Positions 1 through 7,209 of a stretch of 14,496 nt of DNA are shown piece by piece. Numbering within the stretch: position 1 is the first letter of the stretch; every line of letters begins with the position of its first letter. A model generated the notes under the pieces. It saw only the letters and a program-made list of their open reading frames with translations, was not told where the DNA came from and did not search any database. The position numbers were made by a program, and so were the translations under genes. The stretch comes from Cyclobacteriaceae bacterium (lineage in GTDB: Bacteria > Bacteroidota > Bacteroidia > Cytophagales > Cyclobacteriaceae), in contig CANHCD010000016.1 in the NCBI GenBank assembly GCA_947458795.1, positions 1 through 14,496 of the forward strand. Reading direction: 5' to 3'.

Positions 1-93
1 GGTCAATTACCTCCCTTGAGCCCCAATCAGATGCAAGAGGCTTCCCGCATTTACGAGCAGCACATCAAAGCACAGGTACACGGGCAGTGGTAA
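1..93 (+). CDS. 3' end of an unidentified gene, possibly aldo/keto reductase
   Basis: Frame 1 is open from the window edge to TAA at 91-93, giving 30 residues. The tail reads LPPLSPNQMQEASRIYEQ and ends in VHGQW. A 'LPPLS..QM....IYE..I...VH..W' ending is what I remember from some NAD(P)H-dependent aldo/keto reductases, but 30 residues are too few for a firm call. That the frame is coding is supported by the strong hairpin terminator starting 9 bp after the stop, which serves this gene on the plus strand and typA on the minus strand. The start and all catalytic residues lie outside the window. Confidence 0.55.
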   Translation, partial: GQLPPLSPNQMQEASRIYEQHIKAQVHGQW

Positions 94-101
94 GCACAAA
101 A

Positions 102-133
102 AAAATGTCTCCAAAAATTCTTGGAGACATTTT
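102..133. terminator. Bidirectional intrinsic terminator between convergent genes
   Basis: A perfect 13-bp stem (102-114 with 121-133) encloses a 6-nt loop. Read on the minus strand it is followed by an uninterrupted U run, because positions 98-105 on the plus strand are all A, so it is a strong terminator for typA. On the plus strand the stem itself ends in four T, giving a weaker terminator for the gene ending at 93. Confidence 0.85.
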
Positions 134-152
134 ATAAGTTGAGTCGGAAGGA

Positions 153-1958
153 TTAATCTTCCTTCTTCGCCATTCTTGTTCTTTCGTTTTCGTCCAAGTA
201 GATTTTTCGCATACGGATGGACTTAGGAGTGATCTCCAAGTACTCATCTTTTTGGATGTATTCCATGGATTCTTCTAAGGAGAAGCGTTTTGCTGGAGTG
301 ATTCTCACGTTGTCATCCGAGCCAGAAGCACGCATGTTGGTGAGTTTCTTACCTTTCTGTATGTTGACTACGATGTCATTGTCTCGGGAGTGTTCTCCGA
401 TTACTTGTCCAGTATACAATTCATCACCTGGATCAACGAAAAATACCCCGCGATCCTGAAGTTTGTCAATGGCATAAGCGGTACATGGACCACCTTCCAT
501 AGAGATGAGCGAACCGTTGATTCTACCAGGGATTGGACCTTTGAACGGTTCGTAATCTGTAAAACGGTGGTTCATGATGGCCTCACCCTGGGTAGCAGTA
601 AGGACGTTGTTTCGAAGACCAATTAGACCTCTTGAAGGGATTTTAAATTCAAGGTGCTGCAAGTCGCCTTTAGGTTCCATGATCAGCAATTCTCCTTTAC
701 GCTGGGTAGCCAATTCAATCACTTTACCGGCTGTTTCCTGAGGCACGTCCACCACGAGGGTTTCAATAGGCTCGCATTTCATTCCGTCAATATCCTTGAA
801 GATTACCTGAGGCTGTCCTACTTGAAGTTCGTAACCTTCTCTTCTCATGGTTTCGATCAATATCGACAAGTGAAGGATGCCTCGGCCATAGACCAAGAAA
901 CGGTCTTCAGAGTCTGTGGGCTCCACTCGAAGTGCTAAGTTTTTCTCGATTTCCTTCATCAAACGATCTCTCAAGTGGCGAGAGGTGACAAATTTGCCTT
1001 CCTTGCCAAAAAATGGAGAGTTGTTGATGGTGAAGAGCATGTTCATCGTCGGCTCGTCGATAGAAATACGTGCCAAAGCCTCTGGATTTTCCACGTCTGT
1101 AATAGTATCTCCGATTTCAAAATCATCGATACCGGTTACTGCACAGATATCACCAGCTGTAACGGTCTGAACTTTGAATTTACCAAGACCTTCAAAGGTA
1201 TGAAGTTCTTTGACACGCATCTTTTTGATGGAGCCGTCCGCTGTACAAAGTGCAATCTGCTGATTTTCAGAGATACTTCCTCTAGCGATACGTCCGATGG
1301 CAATACGTCCCACAAAGTTGGAGTAATCCAAGGAAGTGATTTGCATCTGCAAGGTGCCTTCTTCAATTTTTGGCTCTGGGATGTGATCAATAATCGCGTC
1401 CAAAAGAGGTACGATGGAATCGGTTGGGTTTTTCCAGTCAGGACCCATCCAGTTTTGTTTTGCTGATCCGTAAAGCGTTTGGAATTCCAACTGCTCTTCC
1501 GTCGCATCGAGGTTGAACATCAGTTCAAATACAGCCTCATACACCTCGTCTGGTCGACAATTTTCTTTGTCCACTTTGTTGACCACTACTATAGGCGTAA
1601 GGCCAAGTGCCAAAGCTTTGCCCAAGACAAAGCGGGTTTGTGGCATAGGACCTTCAAAGGCATCTACGAGTAGAATTACTCCATCTGCCATTTTGAGTAC
1701 GCGCTCTACTTCTCCTCCAAAGTCGGCGTGACCAGGCGTGTCAATGATGTTGATTTTATGTTCTTTGTAGCGTACCGAAACATTCTTGGAAAGAATGGTA
1801 ATGCCGCGCTCTCGCTCTAGATCGTTGTTGTCGAGAATAAGGTCACCAAACTGTTGGTTTTCTCTGAATATTTTTGAGAGGTGGATAATCTTATCCACGA
1901 GGGTAGTTTTACCGTGGTCAACGTGAGCGATGATCGCGATATTCCGAATTTTCTGCAT
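153..1958 (-). CDS. typA: Ribosome-associated translational GTPase TypA/BipA
   Basis: This is a 601-residue cytoplasmic GTPase of the elongation-factor family. It binds the ribosome in EF-G fashion and is linked to 50S assembly and to stress or cold adaptation. All G motifs are visible: G1 AHVDHGKTT at residues 11-19, G2 RGITI at 51-55, G3 DTPGH at 73-77 and G4 NKVD at 127-130. After the G domain come the beta-barrel domain II (from about residue 205), the EF-G-like domains III and V, and the BipA-specific C-terminal domain ending in a basic MAKKED tail. Length and order match full-length BipA. The ATG at 1958 immediately precedes the canonical N-terminus (MQKIRNIAIIAHVDHG). The gene stands alone, convergent with the fragment at 1-93 and divergent from the RraA/enolase operon. 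Nothing looks broken. Confidence 0.97.
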   Translation of the reverse strand: MQKIRNIAIIAHVDHGKTTLVDKIIHLSKIFRENQQFGDLILDNNDLERERGITILSKNVSVRYKEHKINIIDTPGHADFGGEVERVLKMADGVILLVDAFEGPMPQTRFVLGKALALGLTPIVVVNKVDKENCRPDEVYEAVFELMFNLDATEEQLEFQTLYGSAKQNWMGPDWKNPTDSIVPLLDAIIDHIPEPKIEEGTLQMQITSLDYSNFVGRIAIGRIARGSISENQQIALCTADGSIKKMRVKELHTFEGLGKFKVQTVTAGDICAVTGIDDFEIGDTITDVENPEALARISIDEPTMNMLFTINNSPFFGKEGKFVTSRHLRDRLMKEIEKNLALRVEPTDSEDRFLVYGRGILHLSILIETMRREGYELQVGQPQVIFKDIDGMKCEPIETLVVDVPQETAGKVIELATQRKGELLIMEPKGDLQHLEFKIPSRGLIGLRNNVLTATQGEAIMNHRFTDYEPFKGPIPGRINGSLISMEGGPCTAYAIDKLQDRGVFFVDPGDELYTGQVIGEHSRDNDIVVNIQKGKKLTNMRASGSDDNVRITPAKRFSLEESMEYIQKDEYLEITPKSIRMRKIYLDENERTRMAKKED

Positions 1959-1978
1959 GATTTACCTAATTGAAGCCG

Positions 1979-1986
1979 CAAAAGTA
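1979..1986 (-). promoter_or_regulatory. typA: Candidate -7 promoter element of typA
   Basis: Read on the minus strand the sequence is TACTTTTG, an exact match to the Bacteroidota TAnnTTTG -7 element. It lies 20 bp upstream of the typA start, which would leave a very short leader. No clear TTG -33 partner is seen at 17-23 nt spacing, so only half of the promoter is supported. Confidence 0.45.
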
Positions 1987-2092
1987 CGAATATTATTTGG
2001 GAATTAGGTTACTGTTGTGTGAAGTTTAAAGGAGATTCACCATTCAGTTAAACTTTTGCCTTCTTATCACTTAAAACCACACGAAAGTCTAT

Positions 2093-2146
2093 AATTAGTT
2101 GATTCTTAAAGAAATGTAAATTACCTTAAAATGACATCAACTAATT
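2093..2146. repeat. 11-bp perfect inverted repeat, possible operator
   Basis: AATTAGTTGAT at 2093-2103 is matched by its exact reverse complement ATCAACTAATT at 2136-2146, with a 32-bp spacer. The half-site centres are 43 bp apart, about four helical turns, so both lie on the same DNA face. This could be a two-site operator or a looping element for the divergent operon. The loop is too long and the stem too AT-rich for a convincing RNA hairpin. No regulator gene is nearby, so the function is inference. Confidence 0.35.
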
Positions 2147-2392
2147 TAATTTCCTGCTATCCCTTGGTAAAGCATTTTCTCAATTTAGCGCAAACTCCTT
2201 ACTTTCCAACTAGGGTATGGAGGGCTGCTTTGGGAAAGTTTTCTACAGGGAAATGATTTTGCTTTTTCCATCCATATAAAAAGTACTCACAATTCTGATT
2301 CAATTAAATAGAAATCAATACATTAACAAATGTAGGCTTAAGAAGCTTTAAACCTTCATTATTCAACAATTCAAACCTAAAATCAATAACCC

Positions 2393-3343
2393 ATGGTAAC
2401 CTATAATTTAAAAATCCGTCTACTGGCGTTCTCTCTAAGTATGTTCTTAGGTTGTGCTACGCTGCTAGCGCAACAGATTTCCAAAGAGGAGATGATATTT
2501 CTAACCCAGCAATGGAAAGGAGAGCGATTTGCAGATGGCAGACCCAAGGTTTCTGATGACCTACTGACTAGGATGCGCCTAGTTACGCACGATGAAGCAT
2601 GGGCTGTCATGAAAAATGCGGGTTACCTCTATCAATATACCGACGGGTGGGAAGTGATCAATCCAGATAGTATTTTGATTGGAAGGGCAGTTACTGCAAC
2701 TTTTATCCCTGGTCGTCCAGATATCCATGATGCGATTGATGACCGTGGTAAAAAAGCAGGTAAGCGGGGCCAAAACTCCTGGCCAGTAGATCTTTTAGTT
2801 CCCAAAGATGTCTATGTCGCTGACCAGTTTGGGATCCAAATCAATGGTCCTACTATTGGAGACAATGTTGGAAATGCCATTTTTGCCAAAACAGGTAACG
2901 GCATTGTCTATCATGGTGCCATCCGGGATATTGCTGGTTTGAAGGAAATGGGAGGCTTCACTTCTTATTTTAGTTCCTATCATCCTTCCCATCACAACCA
3001 ACCAGGAAACATCAATACCATGTTGGTTGGAATCAATCAGCCCACTCGGATCAAACAGGCAACCGTGATGGCGGGAGATGTGGTCTTGGGAAGAGATGGG
3101 GGAGTTTCCTTTATCCCTGCACACTTGGCAGAAAAGGTAGTTGTAACCTCTGAAATCGTCAGACTGCGAGACATGTTTGGTCATGAGCGATTGAGAGAGG
3201 GGAAATATACGGCAGGTCAAATAGATACAAGATGGTCGGATGATATCGAACGCGATTTTTCGCAATGGCTAAATGCACACATTGATGAACTTCCAGTTCC
3301 AAAGTCACAAATTCAGGAACTCCTTAAAAATCGTACTTGGTAA
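2393..3343 (+). CDS. Exported RraA-like family protein (copy 1)
   Basis: This 316-residue protein has an N-terminal signal sequence (hydrophobic core at about residues 9-26) and a RraA-like fold region at about 90-260. That family includes Mg-dependent 4-hydroxy-4-methyl-2-oxoglutarate/4-carboxy-4-hydroxy-2-oxoadipate aldolases and oxaloacetate decarboxylases, plus the catalytically different RNase E regulator RraA. The aldolase signature D-x20-R-D is intact as Asp157 and Arg178-Asp179, but the acidic residue expected three positions after RD is Gly182. Length exceeds the usual ~160-240 residues because of an N-terminal segment with GERFADGRPKVSD and a ~55-residue C-terminal extension ending in NRTW. 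Both extras recur in the second copy. Cys21 follows Phe-Leu-Gly, so lipidation is possible, but cleavage after LLAQ is equally plausible. It is the first gene of the operon, 18 bp before the next. The exact reaction is unknown. Confidence 0.88.
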   Translation: MVTYNLKIRLLAFSLSMFLGCATLLAQQISKEEMIFLTQQWKGERFADGRPKVSDDLLTRMRLVTHDEAWAVMKNAGYLYQYTDGWEVINPDSILIGRAVTATFIPGRPDIHDAIDDRGKKAGKRGQNSWPVDLLVPKDVYVADQFGIQINGPTIGDNVGNAIFAKTGNGIVYHGAIRDIAGLKEMGGFTSYFSSYHPSHHNQPGNINTMLVGINQPTRIKQATVMAGDVVLGRDGGVSFIPAHLAEKVVVTSEIVRLRDMFGHERLREGKYTAGQIDTRWSDDIERDFSQWLNAHIDELPVPKSQIQELLKNRTW

Positions 3344-3361
3344 AATCAACCAAAAATAGAA

Positions 3362-4636
3362 ATGGATAAATTAAAAGAAAGTAGAAGAGCCTTTTTTGCG
3401 AAAGGACTTGGATTGGCTGGAGTTGGCTTTTTCAGCACCTTCGGTCAAGGCCTTGAGGCTGCAGTGGAAAGAACTCCCTCCGCTTCAAATCCCTCCGATT
3501 TGAAAATAACGGATGTAAAATGTGGATATGTCCGAGGTGCTGTATATGTGAAAGTGTATACCAACCAGGATGTTTGGGGTTGTGGAGAAGCCGTAGACGC
3601 GATTCAGGGTACTTACCACCTAGTCAAAAGGCTTGGAGAGCAAATTAAAGGGCAAAGCCCGCTCAACCCAAATAGAATAGCAGAGCAACTTAGAAAAGCA
3701 GCTTTTTTTGGGGGAGCGCAAAGCGGGGTGTTTATTGCCGTGCTTACAGCTATAGAGACAGCACTTTGGGATTTAACAGGGAAAGTTTTTGGAGTGCCTG
3801 TTTACCAATTATTGGGAGGTAAGTTCAGGGATAAAATCCGAGTTTATTGCGATACGGCCCTTTATACATCAACCAATCCGACACCCGCTGATTATGCGCT
3901 GGCTGCTCGAAATGCTGTTAGCCGAGGCTACAATGCAGTCAAATTTGATGTCGATGATGCGCGCGATCCAAATAAATACGACCGCTTCAATTGGACCGCT
4001 AATCCAATGGAAATTGATCGCATGTACAATGCCATTGCGGCAGTACGCCAGGAGGTAGGGCCAAATGTAGATATCTGCGTAGATATGCATGGACGATACG
4101 ATGCCGTCACGGGTTTGAAAATGGCTAAAATGTATGAGGATTTAAATCTCATGTGGCTAGAAGAGCCTGTTCCTGCAGATAATATCGAAGTGTATAAGAA
4201 AATATCCCAGGAGACTTCCACCCCGATCTGTACAGGTGAGAATGTATACCTCGCCTATGGCTTTACAAGGCTACTCTCTGAAAATGCAGTCGATATCATC
4301 ATGCCAGACGTTCAAAAAGCAGGTGGATTGGGAGAAGCTCAACGTATAGCCAATCTAGCCAACCTGTATTACGTGCCTTTTTCTCCACATATGGTTGCCT
4401 CATTTCTTGGTGCCATGGCAGCCTGTCATGTATGTGCTTCAGTACCTAATTTCCAAATTATGGAATGGCAAATCTACATGGATACAGATCAGCTTTGGCA
4501 GGATATCGTGACCTATGATGGTCCTCGAACTCAAAACAGTTTCATCACCCTATCTGAAAAGCCAGGGATCGGTGTGGAAATCAATGAGGAAGGAATGAAA
4601 AAATATGCCGTTAAAGGCGTTCCATTTTTTGAATAA
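3362..4636 (+). CDS. Tat-exported enolase-superfamily dehydratase-like protein A
   Basis: This 424-residue protein begins with a twin-arginine signal (SRRAFFAK at residues 7-14, then a GLGLAGVGFF hydrophobic stretch), so it should fold in the cytoplasm and cross by Tat. The rest is a mandelate racemase/muconate lactonizing enzyme: capping domain at about 48-165 and barrel at about 170-370. Visible active-site residues are Lys194-x-Asp196 at barrel strand 2, metal ligands Asp241, Glu267 (LEEP) and Glu293 (TGE), the Asp316/His343 dyad, and Glu368 (MEW). Asp241 lies in DMHGR, where the His two residues after the ligand resembles acid-sugar dehydratases such as galactonate or mannonate dehydratase. 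The likely role is dehydration of a sugar acid to a 2-keto-3-deoxy acid in the periplasm; the substrate cannot be read. It sits 18 bp after copy 1 and 17 bp before copy 2 of the RraA-like genes. Confidence 0.88.
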   Translation: MDKLKESRRAFFAKGLGLAGVGFFSTFGQGLEAAVERTPSASNPSDLKITDVKCGYVRGAVYVKVYTNQDVWGCGEAVDAIQGTYHLVKRLGEQIKGQSPLNPNRIAEQLRKAAFFGGAQSGVFIAVLTAIETALWDLTGKVFGVPVYQLLGGKFRDKIRVYCDTALYTSTNPTPADYALAARNAVSRGYNAVKFDVDDARDPNKYDRFNWTANPMEIDRMYNAIAAVRQEVGPNVDICVDMHGRYDAVTGLKMAKMYEDLNLMWLEEPVPADNIEVYKKISQETSTPICTGENVYLAYGFTRLLSENAVDIIMPDVQKAGGLGEAQRIANLANLYYVPFSPHMVASFLGAMAACHVCASVPNFQIMEWQIYMDTDQLWQDIVTYDGPRTQNSFITLSEKPGIGVEINEEGMKKYAVKGVPFFE

Positions 4637-4653
4637 TCAAAACCCAATCTACT

Positions 4654-5613
4654 ATGTCTAACTATTTAAAAATCAATTTCAAACGCATTTGCTTTCTAAT
4701 CCTTGGTTTTGGGATGCTTTCCACTGTGGGAATTGCACAGCATGTAGGTGCTACGCCGGAGCAAATCCGGTTACTGACCTCAGAATGGACTGGTGAGCGA
4801 TTCCCAGATGGAAGACCTAAAGTTTCTGATCAAATTTTGGAGCGCCTCAAGAGTATCTCGATTGAAGAAGCTTGGGGCGTACTTCGGAATAAAGGCTACA
4901 ACAATCAATACGAAGGAGATTGGCAAATTATCTGGCCCGATTCAGTAATGACTGGAAGGGTAGTTACTGCTCAATACATGCCTCTGAGACCTGATTTTGA
5001 TAAATTTATCAAAACTACAGGAGTAGAAAAAGAAGGCAGATCTCCCAAAGGAGGGACAAATTCCTGGCCGATTGATGTGCTGACCAATGGCGATGTTTAT
5101 GTAGCGGATAGCTATGGTAAAATGGCTGATGGAACCTTGATTGGCGATAACTTGGGCAATTCAATCTACACCAGATCAAAGCGAGGAGTTATATTTTACG
5201 GATCGGTTAGGGACCAAGAAGGCCTTTCTGAAATCCAAGGCTTTAATGCCTGGATGAAAGGGCAAGATCCATCCTATATCCGAGAAATGATGCTAACCTC
5301 TATCAATGCACCTATCCGAATTGGCCGTGCTACGGTCCTTCCAGGAGATGTAGTATTGGCTAAAAAGTATGGTATCATTTTTATTCCAGCTCACCTGGTG
5401 GAGGATTTGGTCATTACTTCAGAGGTTACTGGCCTTCGTGATCAATTTGGTCATCAGAGACTTAAAGAAAAAAAATACCTCGCGGGACAGATTGATTCAG
5501 AATGGACTGAGGACATCAAAAAAGATTTTCTCAACTGGTTAGCTAACTATCCAGGTAAACTTCCGATGACTAAGGCCGAACTTGATGATTACTTTAAAGA
5601 AAGAAATTGGTAA
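4654..5613 (+). CDS. Exported RraA-like family protein (copy 2)
   Basis: This 319-residue paralog of the first operon gene has a signal peptide of about 29 residues with probable cleavage near GIAQ. It shares the N-terminal motif (GERFPDGRPKVSD here, GERFADGRPKVSD in copy 1), the GQNSWP/GTNSWP region, the GDVVL block, and the C-terminal extension ending in ERNW. The metal/oxo-acid signature D-x20-R-D is present as Asp165 and Arg186-Asp187. As in copy 1, the downstream acid position is Gly190 rather than Glu/Asp. The copies are clearly homologous along their whole length but well diverged, so the duplication is not recent. It follows dehydratase A by 17 bp and precedes dehydratase B by 27 bp, so it is surely co-transcribed. 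Either it partners one dehydratase specifically or the two copies form a heteromer; RraA-like proteins usually assemble as trimers or hexamers. Confidence 0.88.
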   Translation: MSNYLKINFKRICFLILGFGMLSTVGIAQHVGATPEQIRLLTSEWTGERFPDGRPKVSDQILERLKSISIEEAWGVLRNKGYNNQYEGDWQIIWPDSVMTGRVVTAQYMPLRPDFDKFIKTTGVEKEGRSPKGGTNSWPIDVLTNGDVYVADSYGKMADGTLIGDNLGNSIYTRSKRGVIFYGSVRDQEGLSEIQGFNAWMKGQDPSYIREMMLTSINAPIRIGRATVLPGDVVLAKKYGIIFIPAHLVEDLVITSEVTGLRDQFGHQRLKEKKYLAGQIDSEWTEDIKKDFLNWLANYPGKLPMTKAELDDYFKERNW

Positions 5614-5640
5614 AGCTTATTTAATCAACTAACAAAACCC

Positions 5641-7125
5641 ATGAAAAGCACCTTACAAAAACTAATCTCTGAACATAAAGGAGCGGAGAGAGGGTACGCC
5701 CAGCAGCGGCAGGCAGAAATTGACAATCCGTTAACAGGATCCAATCGAAGAGATTTTTTGAAGAAAACAGCACTGGGAGGTTTTAGCCTCGCTGCTTTGA
5801 CTGGACTTGGTATTGAAGATACGCTTGCTGAAACTACCCGATCTGTACAAAGAGCTTCTGCTCCATCGGATCTCAAAATTACCGATCTGAGGTATGCCCA
5901 TACAGCTGTAATGGGTGGTACAGCCATTTTGCGCATTGACACCAACCAGGGAATTGTGGGATGGGGAGAAGTGAGAGATGGTGCTGATCCTCGGTATGCT
6001 TTGATGCTGAAAAGCAGAATTCTTGGTGAAAATCCATGCAACGTGGAGAAAATCTTCAAAATTATCCGTCAGTTTGGAGGGCAATCCAGACAAGCTGGTG
6101 GAGTTTGTGGCGTAGAAATGGCGCTTTGGGATCTTTGCGGAAAGGCTTACAACGTTCCTGCTTGGCAGCTCCTTGGTGGACGTTACCGTGACTCGGTTCG
6201 TCTCTATGCAGATACTCCAGAAGGAAAAGATCCTGCGGAGCAAAAAGAAAGAATCCGATACCGCATTCAAGATCAAGGATATACTTGGCTGAAAATGGAC
6301 GTTTCTATTGGTGAAATCATGGATATTCCGGGCTGTATCGTGAATCCCGAAATTTTGAAAGAAAATCGTTCTCAGTGGTCAGGTGGGTACATGTCCTATG
6401 CCTACACTGCACATCCATTTACAGGAATCCAGATCACCGAAAAAGGGCTTGATGAACTTGCCAAAATTGTCCACACTATCCGAGAAATGGTGGGTTATGA
6501 TATTCCAATGTCCACCGATCATTATGGGCATTTTGATTTGAATAACTGTATTCGCTTGGGGAAAGCCTTGGATCCCTATCGATTGGCATGGTTAGAGGAC
6601 ATGGTGCCTTGGCAAATGACTCAGCAGCACAAAACCATCACCCAGGCCTTGGAAACGCCAACTACCACAGGAGAAGATATTTACCTCCTCAATTATTTCA
6701 AGCCCTTGATTGATGAGCACGCGGTAGACATCATCCATCCTGACCTAGCTTCGTCGGGAGGTCTTTTGGAAACCAAAAGAATCGGCGATTATGCAGAGGA
6801 AAAAGGCATTTCCATGGCCATGCACCAGGCTGGTACGCCTGTATCCTTTATGGCAAGTGTTCATTGTGCTGCAGCAACTCAAAATTTCCTTTCCCTTGAG
6901 CACCATTCCGTGGATGTTCCTTGGTGGGAATCCATGTTTACCAAGGTAGATGGGGTGAAAATGATTGATAAAGGGTATGCACCGGTACCTTTGACAGCCC
7001 CGGGATTAGGAATTGAAATCAATGAGGAAGTGGTGAAAGCCCATTTGCATAAGTCAGATTCGAGCTATTTCGCTCCTACCGACCAGTGGAACGAAAAGAG
7101 ATCCCACGATAGAACCTACAGCTAA
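5641..7125 (+). CDS. Tat-exported enolase-superfamily dehydratase-like protein B
   Basis: This 494-residue protein has a long polar N-terminus before a perfect twin-arginine motif (NRRDFLKK at residues 35-42) and hydrophobic segment. A mandelate racemase-like capping domain (about 78-185) and barrel follow. Catalytic positions are complete: Lys218-x-Asp220, metal ligands Asp293 (in TDHYGH), Glu319 (WLED) and Glu345 (TGED), the Asp368/His395 dyad, and Glu420. It differs from dehydratase A by a Tyr/Gly-rich insertion at about 228-265 after strand 2, which probably reaches over the active site and changes specificity, and by HY rather than MH after the first metal ligand. The two enolase proteins are thus different subtypes, not recent copies. 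It is the last gene of the operon, followed by a strong terminator. The substrate is unknown; a periplasmic acid-sugar dehydratase is the best inference. Confidence 0.88.
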   Translation: MKSTLQKLISEHKGAERGYAQQRQAEIDNPLTGSNRRDFLKKTALGGFSLAALTGLGIEDTLAETTRSVQRASAPSDLKITDLRYAHTAVMGGTAILRIDTNQGIVGWGEVRDGADPRYALMLKSRILGENPCNVEKIFKIIRQFGGQSRQAGGVCGVEMALWDLCGKAYNVPAWQLLGGRYRDSVRLYADTPEGKDPAEQKERIRYRIQDQGYTWLKMDVSIGEIMDIPGCIVNPEILKENRSQWSGGYMSYAYTAHPFTGIQITEKGLDELAKIVHTIREMVGYDIPMSTDHYGHFDLNNCIRLGKALDPYRLAWLEDMVPWQMTQQHKTITQALETPTTTGEDIYLLNYFKPLIDEHAVDIIHPDLASSGGLLETKRIGDYAEEKGISMAMHQAGTPVSFMASVHCAAATQNFLSLEHHSVDVPWWESMFTKVDGVKMIDKGYAPVPLTAPGLGIEINEEVVKAHLHKSDSSYFAPTDQWNEKRSHDRTYS

Positions 7126-7136
7126 TTAAAGTTCTT

Positions 7137-7178
7137 AATCTCCCCACCAAATTTTAGGAGGGGAGATTTCTTATTTTT
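7137..7178 (+). terminator. Intrinsic terminator of the RraA/enolase operon
   Basis: A 9-bp perfect stem (AATCTCCCC at 7137-7145 with GGGGAGATT at 7160-7168) encloses a 14-nt loop and is followed by a T-rich tract to 7178. It begins 11 bp after the stop of dehydratase B. It separates the operon from the transporter gene, although partial readthrough is possible. Confidence 0.8.
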
Positions 7179-7209
7179 AGTTTCATTTCGCTTAACAACC
7201 CATACTGCC

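Larger units (their letters stand above)
1959..2392. other. Divergent intergenic region, typA / RraA-enolase operon
   Basis: This 434-bp AT-rich spacer carries the control regions of two divergent transcripts. On the typA side there is a TAnnTTTG element. In the middle is an 11-bp inverted repeat. The last ~110 bp before the operon is AT-rich with no convincing promoter match. No ORF longer than about 20 codons looks coding, and no RNA gene was recognised. Confidence 0.7.

Noticed and set aside
975..1466. 163-codon plus-strand open frame inside typA
   Set aside because: It lies wholly antisense to a full-length typA with all GTPase motifs; its product has no family features and is a shadow of the coding strand.
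2217..2279. 20-codon plus-strand frame upstream of the operon, a possible leader peptide
   Set aside because: It has no ribosome-binding site, no runs of a regulatory amino acid, and no attenuator-like hairpins between it and the operon.
2795..3265. 156-codon minus-strand frame opposite the first RraA-like gene
   Set aside because: Composition is rich in Ile, Ser and Cys with no domain signal, and it overlaps a clear gene; it is a shadow frame.
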